From NCBI RefSeq assembly GCF_019599185.1, contig NZ_JAIEUL010000007.1, positions 115,667 to 179,666 on the forward strand: a stretch of DNA of 64,000 nt, given 5' to 3'. The DNA comes from Cryobacterium inferilacus (GTDB taxonomy: Bacteria > Actinomycetota > Actinomycetes > Actinomycetales > Microbacteriaceae). Every line of letters begins with the position of its first letter. Position 1 is the first letter of the stretch. Positions 53,101-60,142 of this stretch are shown here, piece by piece. The notes under the pieces are model-generated. The model was not told the origin of the DNA and did not search any database. It saw nothing but the letters and a program-made list of their open reading frames with translations. The position numbers and the translations under genes are program-made.

Positions 53101-53657
53101 CGCATCATCAGGTCACGCAGCTCGGTACGGAACCCGCGGAGGCTGCGCACCTCGGCGTCCAGGGGGGCCGGCCAGGCGGGACCGGTGCCCTCTGAGATGT
53201 CCCCGGCGAGGATCTCGGCGATGATCTGGTCCTGTTCGCCGCCGGTGAGCAGGGTGGGGCTGGTGCGGCCGGCGGCGACCTCGGCGCCCTGCACGATCTG
53301 GAACGCGACGGAGTTCATGGTGCGGGCCAGCGGCCCGTTGGTGGGCACCCGCAGGCGCAACGCGAGCCGGTCCCGCAGGGCGGTGGCGCCGGTGCGGGTG
53401 GGCACGAGCACCAGTACCTCGCTGGGCGAGAATCCCCTGGTGAGCACCCGGTCGGCCACGAATTCGACGAGAGTGTGGGTCTTGCCAGACCCAGGCGCGC
53501 CGATCACGGCGGCCGAACGGTCACCGGCCAGCTCCAAGACGGCGCGTTGCGACGCATCCAGAACCACGGGCCGGATGGCGGTGGAATCGTGGGCGGAGTC
53601 GGGGTGGGCGGGCGTGGAGACGGGCGGCTCATCGAGGAGTTCGGACACCGGGTTCAT
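50106..53657 (-). CDS. adnA: AdnA-like ATP-dependent DNA helicase/nuclease subunit
   Basis: 1183 residues from ATG 53657 (GGAG upstream); the frame continues upstream into the DUF3107 gene antisense and is not used. Walker A VIGAPGSGKTHTLVEF (about 51-66), LIVLDDAQEATQ-type motif II (DDAQ in place of DExx), a second motor domain with VSTPSGTIGRDYDLVVLAGV, and a C-terminal nuclease (VIVDLKTGKGDA, about 1064). The weakened motif II fits the secondary AdnA motor. A low-complexity insert of about 60 residues (PADPDPADPDP repeats, about 385-445) lies between motor halves and is encoded by a 15-bp tandem array. Confidence 0.92.
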   Translation of the reverse strand: MNPVSELLDEPPVSTPAHPDSAHDSTAIRPVVLDASQRAVLELAGDRSAAVIGAPGSGKTHTLVEFVADRVLTRGFSPSEVLVLVPTRTGATALRDRLALRLRVPTNGPLARTMNSVAFQIVQGAEVAAGRTSPTLLTGGEQDQIIAEILAGDISEGTGPAWPAPLDAEVRSLRGFRTELRDLMMRAVEYGVTPGRLMALAADNSRQEWAAAAEFIRDYQDIKDQSRPGQFDSTELVQFAAAIVQDAPRRSLRQDSRQGQTVEAVTVGNPLGALGALRLIVLDDAQEATQSTLALLAQFAARGVTVVAFGDPDLSTGSFRGAHPDALGRLGHYLGLPEVATLTLDTVYRHGAELRAVIREFTGRIGAAAAGTQRAAGAVGEVRGGEAATAADPAGTAEPVEPSAPADTAGPADIADPANPDPADPDPADPDPADPDPAVPDTVPGAVQTVVTASPADQLAVIARRLRERHVLEGLPWGRMAVIVRTGALVPALAKGLAALEVPTQVAAATAALRDEPAVRAFILALDVTLGRRPLDADAAVELLRGPLGGLDPITLRRLRAALRQQELGRPGTQDNAPDDDGRTDSQTDGTAGARTADELLVEVFANPTLLESIDNRTARRAASCARNLRQTRTAFAAGATIEELLWGLWQRSGLAPAWAEQSTGTGIDADEANSNLDAVVALFSAAQRFVERTPAAPPVLFVEHLVDTDVPEDTLAPRALAESVLVSTPSGTIGRDYDLVVLAGVQENVWPDLRIRGSLLGAGDVALLAAGERPDPAGARTSVLHDELRMFAQAASRSTAELLVTAVDNDDNQPSAFLRLLPDPDPAPLARYPLSLRGLVGRLRRDLTQTLRPRLQPAERTDPDPVAALPAVLPVRATDAAATLARLAREKVPGATPDEWYGLRAASTDRPLNDPDAGDGPVRVSPSRMSAFETCPLHWLIGQIGGGDSSTAANLGTIIHKVMEDATDPELPQNPALISAEALWAGVEARWGELVFDADWQSRVQKTQARELTDRLAAYLGDGARDGTRLLSAEGRFALELDGAVLSGTIDRVERLPDGRAVIVDLKTGKGDATSDAGVADHPQLGAYQLAFSAGVIDGLEPGMELAGARLVIVSSGTQKQNYRNPTQPAFTPEELAAFSQRVSTDAAGMGAATFVAEIADHCLDPRSYGSCRIHVIKQVSS
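52344..52403. repeat. 15-bp tandem repeat inside adnA
   Basis: GGCAGGGTCGGGGTC is repeated four times (last copy with one change), coding on the minus strand for PADPD units. The reading frame is kept, so repeat-number change would lengthen or shorten the AdnA linker by 5-residue steps. Confidence 0.85.
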
Positions 53658-53756
53658 CACGCTCCAACGGTAACGGGTTGCGCCGACAGTGAACGTGGCG
53701 GGCCGACCTGCGGGCATGTCGTAATCTGGGCGGACAGGCAACCGAAAGGCGCATCC

Positions 53757-53981
53757 GTGGACATTCGCATTGGTATTTTCAACTCCCCCCGGGAGATCAG
53801 CTTCGAGACGACCCAGCCCGCCACTGAGATCGAGGAGACCGTCGCCGCCGCCCTCGCCGGGCAGACCGGCTACCTCAAGCTCAGCGACAAGAAGGGGCAC
53901 GTCTACATCGTGCCGACCATCGGCCTCGCGTACGTCGAGCTCGGCTCCGAGTCCTCCCGTCGCGTCGGCTTCGTCGCCTAA
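53757..53981 (+). CDS. DUF3107 domain protein
   Basis: 74 residues from GTG 53757 (AAAGG upstream; TAATCT at 53711-53716 is a plausible -10). VDIRIGIFNSPREISFETTQ and the C-terminal KLSDKKGHVYIVPTIGLAYVE are the DUF3107 pattern, matching the mycobacterial TB9.4/Rv3208A family, which is encoded in the same neighbourhood there. Function is unknown. Confidence 0.88.
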   Translation: MDIRIGIFNSPREISFETTQPATEIEETVAAALAGQTGYLKLSDKKGHVYIVPTIGLAYVELGSESSRRVGFVA

Positions 53982-53989
53982 GACCTGCC

Positions 53990-54292
53990 GTGGAGCTCAT
54001 GTTCGTCGCCCTCGGCGGCGCGATCCTCGGGCTGATCGTGCGCTACGCCCTGCCCAGGCGCCTCACGCACGGTTCCGTGCTGGTGCCGGCGGTGGGCACC
54101 GGGGTTGCGGCGCTGGTCTGGGTCGCCCTGACCTGGCTCGGTTGGGCATGGAACGAAGGGTGGATCTGGTGGGTCTCCCTGATCGTGGCCGGTATCGCCG
54201 CTGTGCTCGCGGACATCCTGCTCGGTAAGCGCCGCGAGGCGGCCGACCTGGCCATGCTGCACCGGATCACCAAGACCGGTCAGCCGGCCTGA
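53990..54292 (+). CDS. Small membrane protein of unknown function
   Basis: 100 residues with three hydrophobic helices (FVALGGAILGLIVRYAL, VLVPAVGTGVAALVWVALTWLG read in parts, IWWVSLIVAGIAAVLADILLG) and a short cytosolic tail. It starts 8 nt after the DUF3107 stop. GTG 53990 is given; ATG 53999, with GGAG just before it, is an alternative. No family was recognised. Confidence 0.7.
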   Translation: MELMFVALGGAILGLIVRYALPRRLTHGSVLVPAVGTGVAALVWVALTWLGWAWNEGWIWWVSLIVAGIAAVLADILLGKRREAADLAMLHRITKTGQPA

Positions 54293-54317
54293 CCTACCCT
54301 GGTCGCATCATCCGCTT

Positions 54318-54363
54318 CACACCACAACACCCTCATCACGCGTGATGAGGGTGTTGTGGTGTG
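54318..54363. terminator. Perfect 46-bp palindrome between convergent genes, probable bidirectional terminator
   Basis: Two 23-bp arms, starting CACACCACAACACCC, are exact inverses with no loop. It lies 26 bp after the small membrane protein stop and ends 6 bp before the convergent ferritin-like gene stop. There is no U-tract, but the stem alone is unusually long. Confidence 0.75.
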
Positions 54364-54369
54364 CGGGCG

Positions 54370-55071
54370 CTACGCCGTGAGTCCGAGCCCGTCCATGCGG
54401 CGGGTGTGCGCCGCGATGAGTTCGGTGAAGACCGGTTCGATGCGGGAGTCCTGCGCCACGGCCAGGGCCGAGCGGGCCACGAGCAGGGTGTCGCCGACCA
54501 GCCGCCGACCCCAGAGGGCCAGACGGGATTCCAGTGCCGGCTCAGCGGCGATCGCCGCGTTGAGTTCGTGCACCAGCACGTCTGCTCCGCCGTGCTCACC
54601 GAGCAGGTGGGCGACGCGCGGACCGATGTCGCCGGGCAGCGCGTCGGAGAGCCTCATGAAGAAGTCGTCCAGCAGTCCACCGGTGAGGTAGCAGCTCAGC
54701 AGCAGTTCCTGCCAGTCGGCACCGGCCGTGGCCGCACGGAAGTGGTCGAGGGCCGGAACGAACGGGCTCATCACGCTGGCCGGTTCGCCGTCGCGGCGGC
54801 GGATCTCATCGATCAGGCCGTGGTGCTTGGACAGCGCCCGCCCGGCGGCCAGGCTCAGGCCCTCCTTCGCGGCGAGCGTCGGCGCCGTGATGACGGCCGT
54901 CGACAGGCTCTCGAACATGCCCAACTCGAAGTAGGCGACCTGGCCGAGGTAGGTGAGCAGGTCTGGCACCAACTCGGTGATGTCGACCTTCGTCGTCGCT
55001 CGCCGGTCTGCCCTGGCCGACAGCCGGGGCGACTCTGCCCGTTTGGGACGTTCACCTAACCACGAGATCAC
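54370..55071 (-). CDS. Ferritin-like fold protein (MiaE-like)
   Basis: 233 residues. An all-helical bundle with iron-ligand-like residues: AYFELGMFESLS, GRALSKHHGLIDEIRRRDG and VLVHELNAAIAAEPA. The family is placed in the ferritin/MiaE-like group without a known substrate. In mycobacteria the corresponding Rv3210c is beside rhlE, as here (RhlE at 55256), which supports orthology. The stop is next to the 46-bp palindrome. Confidence 0.78.
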   Translation of the reverse strand: MISWLGERPKRAESPRLSARADRRATTKVDITELVPDLLTYLGQVAYFELGMFESLSTAVITAPTLAAKEGLSLAAGRALSKHHGLIDEIRRRDGEPASVMSPFVPALDHFRAATAGADWQELLLSCYLTGGLLDDFFMRLSDALPGDIGPRVAHLLGEHGGADVLVHELNAAIAAEPALESRLALWGRRLVGDTLLVARSALAVAQDSRIEPVFTELIAAHTRRMDGLGLTA

Positions 55072-55255
55072 CAGCCAAGCATAGGTCCACCTCCCCGTTC
55101 GAGGTGTGTCTTGGCGTGGGCTCGCCGGGCAATCACCGGCGTGCGCCCAGGACCGCCCTATAGTCTGGTGTCATTCACCGGCGTCGGATCGGTGAACTTG
55201 CGCCTGAAGCAAAAGACGGGCGCATCCCGCTTCCAGCTAGACAGGCAAACACACA

Positions 55256-56758
55256 GTGACCTTCACCGAACTCAATATCGACCAGGACATGGTCGAGGCT
55301 CTCGCCGCCAAGGGCATCCTGGAGCCGTTCCCCATCCAGACCCAGACCATCCCCCTCGCCCTCAGCGGCCAGGACATCATCGGACAGGCCAAGACCGGCA
55401 CCGGCAAGACCCTCGGTTTCGGTCTTCCTCTTATCCAGCGCCTCGGACTGAACCCGGAGCCCGGCGTGCAGGCCTTGGTCGTCGTGCCCACCCGCGAACT
55501 GTGCGTGCAGGTCAGTGAAGACCTCGAACTCGCCGCCAGCAACCGTGGCACCACCATCGTCTCGATCTACGGCGGTAAGGCCTACGAGGGCCAGATCGAG
55601 CAGCTCAAGGCCGGCGCGCAGATCGTCGTCGGCACCCCAGGACGCCTGCTCGACCTCGCCAGCCAGCGCCTGCTCAGCCTCAGCAACGTGCGTGAAATGG
55701 TGCTCGACGAGGCCGACAAGATGCTCGACCTCGGCTTCCTCGCCGACATCGAGAAGCTCTTCTCGCAGACCCCCTCCACCCGCCACACCATGCTGTTCTC
55801 CGCCACCATGCCCGGCCCGATCGTGGCGCTGGCCCGACGGTTCATGACCAAGCCCATCCACATCCGCGCGAGCGACCCCGACGAGGGCCTGATGCAGGCC
55901 AACATCGAGCACCTCGTCTACCGCGCGCACAACATGGACAAGGACGAGGTCATCGGCCGCATCCTGATGGCAGAGGGCCGCGGCAAGACGGTGATCTTCA
56001 CCCGCACCAAGCGGGCCGCCGCCAAGCTCGTCGAGGAGCTCGGCGACCGCGGCTTCAACGCCACCGCCGTGCACGGCGACCTCAACCAGGAGCAGCGCGA
56101 GCGCGCCATGGCGTCGTTCAAGGCCGGCAAGAAAGACATCCTGATCGCCACGGATGTCGCCGCCCGCGGCATCGACGTCGACGACGTCACCCACGTGATC
56201 AACCACACCATCCCCGAAGACGAGAAGGCGTACCTGCACCGCGTGGGCCGCACCGGCCGCGCCGGCAAGACCGGCATCGCCGTCACCTTCGTGGACTGGG
56301 ACGACATGCCCAAGTGGACCCTGATCAACAAGGCCCTCGACTTCGGCACCCCCGAACCGCAGGAGACCTACTCGTCCTCACCGCACCTGTACACCGACCT
56401 GAACATCCCGGCCGGCTCGAAGGGACGCCTGCGCGCGACCCCGATCAAGGAGACCGTCCCCGGAACGGCGTCCGGCCGCGACTCCGGTCGCGGCGGCCGC
56501 ACCGACAACCGCTCAGGCGGCCGCTCGGACGGACGCTCCGACGGACGCTCCGAGGGCCGTTCTGGCTCGGGTCGCTCCGGCGAATCCGGCGGACGCCCGC
56601 GCACCAGGGTCGGCTCCAGCACCAACCCTGATGCCCCCGCCGCGACCCCGGCGGCCGGCACCCACGACGGTGGCGGAGCCGAGCACCACGACGGCAACAG
56701 CGCGCCGCGTCGCCGCAGCCGCACCCGTCGCCGTTCCCCGCAGGCACCGACCGCCTAG
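55256..56758 (+). CDS. rhlE: RhlE-like DEAD-box ATP-dependent RNA helicase
   Basis: 500 residues from GTG 55256. Q motif (PFPIQTQTIPLAL), AKTGTGKT (I), PTRELCVQ (Ia), VLDEADKMLDLGF (II), SATMP (III), ATDVAARGIDVDDVTHV (V) and HRVGRTGRAGKTG (VI). The last ~110 residues are Gly/Arg/Ser-rich with SDGRSEGRSGSGRSGES and a terminal RRRSRTRRRSP basic tail, typical of RNA-binding tails. It unwinds RNA, probably in degradosome or ribosome assembly. A -10-like TATAGT (55159-55164) is in the ~185-bp upstream gap. A stem-loop terminator follows at 56789. Confidence 0.93.
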   Translation: MTFTELNIDQDMVEALAAKGILEPFPIQTQTIPLALSGQDIIGQAKTGTGKTLGFGLPLIQRLGLNPEPGVQALVVVPTRELCVQVSEDLELAASNRGTTIVSIYGGKAYEGQIEQLKAGAQIVVGTPGRLLDLASQRLLSLSNVREMVLDEADKMLDLGFLADIEKLFSQTPSTRHTMLFSATMPGPIVALARRFMTKPIHIRASDPDEGLMQANIEHLVYRAHNMDKDEVIGRILMAEGRGKTVIFTRTKRAAAKLVEELGDRGFNATAVHGDLNQEQRERAMASFKAGKKDILIATDVAARGIDVDDVTHVINHTIPEDEKAYLHRVGRTGRAGKTGIAVTFVDWDDMPKWTLINKALDFGTPEPQETYSSSPHLYTDLNIPAGSKGRLRATPIKETVPGTASGRDSGRGGRTDNRSGGRSDGRSDGRSEGRSGSGRSGESGGRPRTRVGSSTNPDAPAATPAAGTHDGGGAEHHDGNSAPRRRSRTRRRSPQAPTA

Positions 56759-56788
56759 CGCTCCCGCCTTCCGCGCATCCGCGAGCGC

Positions 56789-56821
56789 AACGGCCTCATG
56801 ACTTCGTGTCATGGGGCCGTT
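56789..56821 (+). terminator. Terminator after rhlE
   Basis: AACGGCC-t-CATGAC, loop TTCGT, then GTCATG-g-GGCCGTT: about 13 paired bases with one T/G mismatch. It lies 30 bp after the rhlE stop and 19 bp before the ISL3 element's left end. Confidence 0.75.
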
Positions 56822-56843
56822 CGCGGTAACTCAGTAACGTGGC

Positions 56844-58165
56844 TCATCCCAATCGGGGGTGTAGGAGTTGGGGTCTGAAGCCGCCGGTCTCGAGCAGGCT
56901 TCGGGCGATGTAGTTGGTCAGGTTGCGGAACCCGAGTGCGGAGCCGCGCAGGTGTTCGAGCCGTCCGTTGAGTGCCTCGGTCGGCCCGTTGCTGGTGCCG
57001 GGTCGTTCGAAGTAGGCGAGCACGTCGGCGGCTCGCTTCTTCAGGGTCCGGCCCAGGGTGGCGAGCTCGGTGAGCACCTTGGGGACGCCGGCGCTGAGGT
57101 CGGTGATCAGCTTCTCCATGAGCTCGCGGCCACGTTGCCGGTCCTCGTGGCGATAGGCGGCGATCATCCGCTGGTAGACACCCCAGGTCGCCTCGACCTC
57201 GACGTGAGCGTCATCAACGAACAGCGCGCGTAGCCTGTCGCTCTGCTTGTCGGTGAGCAGGTCCGAGCCGGTGTGCAGCGTGCGCCGCGACTTGTAGAGC
57301 GGATCGTCCCTGAACCCACGGTGCCCGTGGATCGCGAGTTGGACCCGGCGCCGGCACCTGTCGAGGGCGTCACCGGCCAGGCGCACGACGTGGAAGGGAT
57401 CCATCACCGTGACCGCGTCCGGGATCTCCTCCGCAGCGGCGGTCTTGAACCCGGTGAAGCCGTCCATCGCGACCACCTCGACCGCGTCACGGAAGGCGTC
57501 GTCGCGGTCGGCGAGCCAGGTCTTGAACGCCGCCTTCGACCGGCCCTCGACCATGTCCAGCAGCCTTGCTGGGCCGGCGCCATCGCGGACCGGGGTGAGG
57601 TCGATGATCACGGTGACGTACTTGTCGCCACGCCTGGTGTGGCGCCAGACGTGCTCATCGACGCCAATCACCTTCACGCCCTCGAACCGCGTGGGGTCGT
57701 TGATCAGCAGCCGCTTGCCTTCGGCCAGGACCGCGTTGTTGGCGGTGTCCCACGCGACCCCGAGTCCCTCGGCGACACGGGCGACGGTGAGGTGTGCGAC
57801 CACGATCCCTTCCAGCGCCCACCGCAGCCCGGTGCGCGAGAGCTTCGCGCGTGGCTCCGCCGCGGCGCTGGTGTCTTGGCGCCACACGTGTCCGCAGTCT
57901 GCACAGCGGTAGCGGCGCACTACAACTTCCAGCACGGTCGCCAGCCCAGCGGCTCGTGGGCCAACCGCCGGATCACGGTGTCACGAGCGGCGCCTTCGCT
58001 GCCGCACCGTCGGCACCACTGATCTGGTTCCACCACGCGGCACGCGAGGACCGCACGATCCGGTTCAAGTCGTTGCCCGATCACGCTCAGACCGAGGCCG
58101 TCGAGTCGAGCGAAGGCGGTCAGGTCAGGGCGGCCGAAGCCGGGCGGCGGGGTAGCGTCGGGCAC
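56844..58165 (-). pseudogene. ISL3-family transposase, interrupted by a single frameshift
   Basis: The N-terminal ~80 residues (GTG 58165; zinc motif CRRCGSEG) and the C-terminal 363 residues (RRYRCADCGHVWRQD onwards, including VIGVDEHVWRH, VAMDGFTGFK, MDPFHVVRLAGDALDR and NGPTEALNGRL, the DDE core) are in different frames. The break is near 57936, within the conserved GWRP-x-LEVVVRRYRC joint, where a missing base (CCGTG for an expected CCGGTG) restores a full-length ISL3 protein. No A-rich slippery heptamer is seen, so a disabling deletion or sequencing error is more likely than programmed frameshifting. A 12-bp inverted repeat covers the start codon. Confidence 0.82.
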
Positions 58166-58238
58166 GTCGAGGTCTTTCCGATGGATGGCGTAGGAACCTC
58201 CATCGTCGGGAGACCTCGACGTCTATCTGCGGACCGAC
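58110..58238. repeat. 129-bp direct repeat, copy 1: transposase start region
   Basis: Covers the first ~18 codons and about 73 bp upstream of the transposase. It matches 59862-59990 with three differences in 129 bp. The two copies bracket the passenger genes. Confidence 0.9.
58164..58222 (-). promoter_or_regulatory. Inverted repeat covering the transposase start codon
   Basis: ACGTCGAGGTCT (58164-58175) and AGACCTCGACGT (58211-58222) are perfect 12-bp inverses 35 bp apart. In the mRNA the 3' arm covers the GTG start and the preceding bases, so folding would hide the ribosome site, a known way of limiting transposase made from readthrough transcripts. Confidence 0.55.
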
Positions 58239-58272
58239 TCGGCGGGGCGCGATCGTCTCGTGCGTTGGCGGA

Positions 58273-58584
58273 CTACGGGAGCTTGGACGCGAGGACGTCG
58301 GCCGCCAGGATCTCGGGTGCTGCGCCGAGGAGGTGCTGGTTGGCCATCAGGGCTGCGACGATGGCGCCGTTGGCGTGGGCGTCGCGAGCGGCTTCGTCGG
58401 GGAATGCATCGAAGATCCAGAAGGTGTCGGCGTGGGTCCTGACCGCGAACCAGACAATCGTTCCTACTTCTTCGTTGGCGAGTGCGACAGCGCCGGCGAG
58501 CAGATCGGCGACCGCGTCGTGCTGTCCATCGGCCGCGACGATCTTGGCGACGAAGGCATACGGAAGTGATGCGGGTGTGGACAT
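58273..58584 (-). CDS. Antibiotic biosynthesis monooxygenase (ABM)-domain protein, passenger gene
   Basis: 103 residues, a single dimeric alpha/beta-barrel ABM domain (FVAKIVAADGQHDAVADLL ... FWIFDAFPDEAARDAHANG ... HLLGAAPEIL), like YgiN quinol monooxygenase or related haem/quinone-handling proteins. GGAGAG precedes the ATG. It is divergent from the GlxA-type regulator with a 107-bp gap, the usual arrangement of a regulator and its target. Lies wholly inside the ISL3 element. Confidence 0.85.
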   Translation of the reverse strand: MSTPASLPYAFVAKIVAADGQHDAVADLLAGAVALANEEVGTIVWFAVRTHADTFWIFDAFPDEAARDAHANGAIVAALMANQHLLGAAPEILAADVLASKLP

Positions 58585-58691
58585 GAGGGACTCTCCTTGA
58601 CGTCGGGGTTCTTCGTGGGACGAGTTCAGCCTATGACGAGCGAGGGCCGGTGGGGAGTGGCGTATACGGCAGTATTGCTATTGTTTACGTC

Positions 58692-59633
58692 ATGCGTATC
58701 GGACTGATCGCGATCGACGGCTGCTTCGGTTCGGCTATCGCGTCGATCATCGACATCGTGCGGGTGGCCGACGGAGCCCGCGGCGATGTCGACCCGCGGA
58801 TCGACCCGATCGAACTCGCCATCCTCGGACCGAAACGGCGAGTGACCACGACGGCATCGATGACCCTGTCGGTGGACCACCCGCTGCCGGAGTCCGGAGA
58901 GTTCGACGTGGTCGTCGTCCCTGCGCTTGGAACCCTCACGGCCGCCGCGACCCACGACGCCCTCCAGAGTCGAGATGCTCGTTCGGTCATCGCCTCACTC
59001 GGGCGCCTCGACGAGGCGACCACCCGGATCGCTGCGGCGTGCACCGGCGTGTTCGCCGTCGCCGAGACAGGACGGATGCATCATCGGCGGGCGACGACCA
59101 GCTGGTTCCTGGGGCCGGAGTTCCGGAAGCGCTATCCGACCGTCGCCCTCGATCTCGACACCATGGTCGTGGTCGACGGGAACCTCGTCACCGCCGGCGC
59201 CGCCTTCGCCCACATCGACCTCGCGCTCTCACTCGTGCGATCGATCAGCCCCGACCTGGCCCAACATGTCGCCAAGCTCCTCATCATCGACGAGCGCCCG
59301 TCGCAGGCGGCTTTCGTCGCCTACGAACATCTCCGGCACGAGGACCCGATCGTCGTCGAGTTCGAACGCTTCGTGCGCGCCCGCCTGGACGAACCGTTCA
59401 ACGTCGCCTTCGTCGCGCAGTCGCTCGGCACCAGCCGGCGCACCCTCGAACGACGAGTCCGTGCGGCGCTCAACCTCACTCCGCTCGGCTTCGTCCAACG
59501 GCTTCGCACCGAACGAGCTCGACACCTCTCAGCAACCACGGACCTCACCTCCGCCGAGATCGCGCTACGGGTCGGCTACGCAAACGCCGAGACTCTGCGC
59601 TCCCTCCTGCGCAGGGAGCGACGCCGTTCCTGA
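58692..59633 (+). CDS. GlxA-family transcriptional regulator (DJ-1/PfpI domain plus AraC HTH), passenger gene
   Basis: 313 residues from ATG 58692. The N-terminal DJ-1/PfpI-like domain has DVVVVPALGT and the Cys elbow AACTGVFAVAE; the C-terminal AraC-type HTH has FVAQSLGTSRRTLERRVRAA and ALRVGYANAETLRSLLRRER. It probably controls the divergent ABM gene and may sense an aldehyde, quinone or amide compound. An upstream frame extension to 58650 overlaps the promoter and is not used. Confidence 0.88.
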   Translation: MRIGLIAIDGCFGSAIASIIDIVRVADGARGDVDPRIDPIELAILGPKRRVTTTASMTLSVDHPLPESGEFDVVVVPALGTLTAAATHDALQSRDARSVIASLGRLDEATTRIAAACTGVFAVAETGRMHHRRATTSWFLGPEFRKRYPTVALDLDTMVVVDGNLVTAGAAFAHIDLALSLVRSISPDLAQHVAKLLIIDERPSQAAFVAYEHLRHEDPIVVEFERFVRARLDEPFNVAFVAQSLGTSRRTLERRVRAALNLTPLGFVQRLRTERARHLSATTDLTSAEIALRVGYANAETLRSLLRRERRRS

Positions 59634-59861
59634 CCTATCGCCATGCCTGTAGCTTGTGTCCTAACGCTCGGTTGGAACCACCTCTCAGCACGTCGCGTCG
59701 ACGCTCCTGCGTCGCCCCTGGACTACCCACTCGACACGCCCGCAGCACAGCCCATGTGACGTGCCCCGGCTTCCCGGACGGTCGGGGTTGGGTGGCTGTG
59801 ATGTCGCTGCGTTCTCGTCGAGAGGGTCAGCAGACCCGATCAGAGCCGATTGGGATGAGCC

Positions 59862-59990
59862 GCGAAGGCGGTTAGGTCAGGGCGGCCGAAGCCGGCCGGC
59901 GGGGTAGCGTCGGGCACGTCGAGGTCTTTCGGATGGATGGCGTAGGAACCTCCATCGTCGGGAGACCTCGACGTCTATCTGCGGACCGAC
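59862..59990. repeat. 129-bp direct repeat, copy 2: truncated transposase start
   Basis: Matches 58110-58238 with three substitutions. It reads as the first ~21 codons of the ISL3 transposase, then breaks at an element-terminus-like sequence (59846-59861). Confidence 0.9.
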
Positions 59991-60050
59991 GCGCCCGGCC
60001 GACCTACACCTTCATCTGGGAAGAGCCAGTAACGTGCGGCCGCTGCGCCC

Positions 60051-60103
60051 ACTTGCGCCAAAATGCCCTTTCCGCCCCCGGGAAGGGGTACTTCGCCGCA
60101 ACT
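60051..60103. repeat. Interspersed palindromic element, ACTTGC family, copy D
   Basis: Arms ACTTGCGCCAAAATGCCCTT and an inverse ending TTCGCCGCAACT. It lies 15 bp beyond the ISL3 target duplication and 40 bp from the PHP gene stop, so the element landed beside a repeat. Confidence 0.6.
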
Positions 60104-60142
60104 CGTATGCAGCGAGCACTCCACGCACCAGCGGGCAGGCGA

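Larger units (their letters stand above)
56841..60027. mobile_element. ISL3-family element carrying passenger genes, flanked by an 8-bp target duplication
   Basis: The left end GGCTCATCCCAATCGGGGGT and the inverse of the right end, GGCTCTTCCCAGATGAAGGT, agree at 19 of the first 25 positions, both continuing into GGTGTAGG. AGTAACGT flanks it directly on both sides (56833-56840 and 60028-60035), the 8-bp duplication expected of ISL3. The 3187-bp element holds the transposase (frameshifted), an ABM-type gene and a GlxA-type regulator, then a 129-bp second copy of the transposase start. It is therefore a passenger-carrying IS rather than two unrelated insertions. Confidence 0.82.
59634..60142. 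other. Gene-free stretch across the right end of the ISL3 element
   Basis: About 210 bp of unassigned sequence after the regulator, then a 16-bp copy of the element terminus (59846-59861), the 129-bp transposase-start duplication (59862-59990), the right terminus (to 60027), the target duplication (60028-60035) and a palindromic element (60051-60103). No coding region is credible. Confidence 0.75.

Noticed and set aside
57920..58165. Programmed -1 frameshifting in the transposase
   Set aside because: No slippery heptamer is present at the joint; a one-base deletion explains it more simply.
59846..59861. Right terminus of the element at 59861
   Set aside because: The terminus-like 16-mer is not flanked by a match to AGTAACGT, whereas the end at 60027 is and also has the longer inverted match to the left end.
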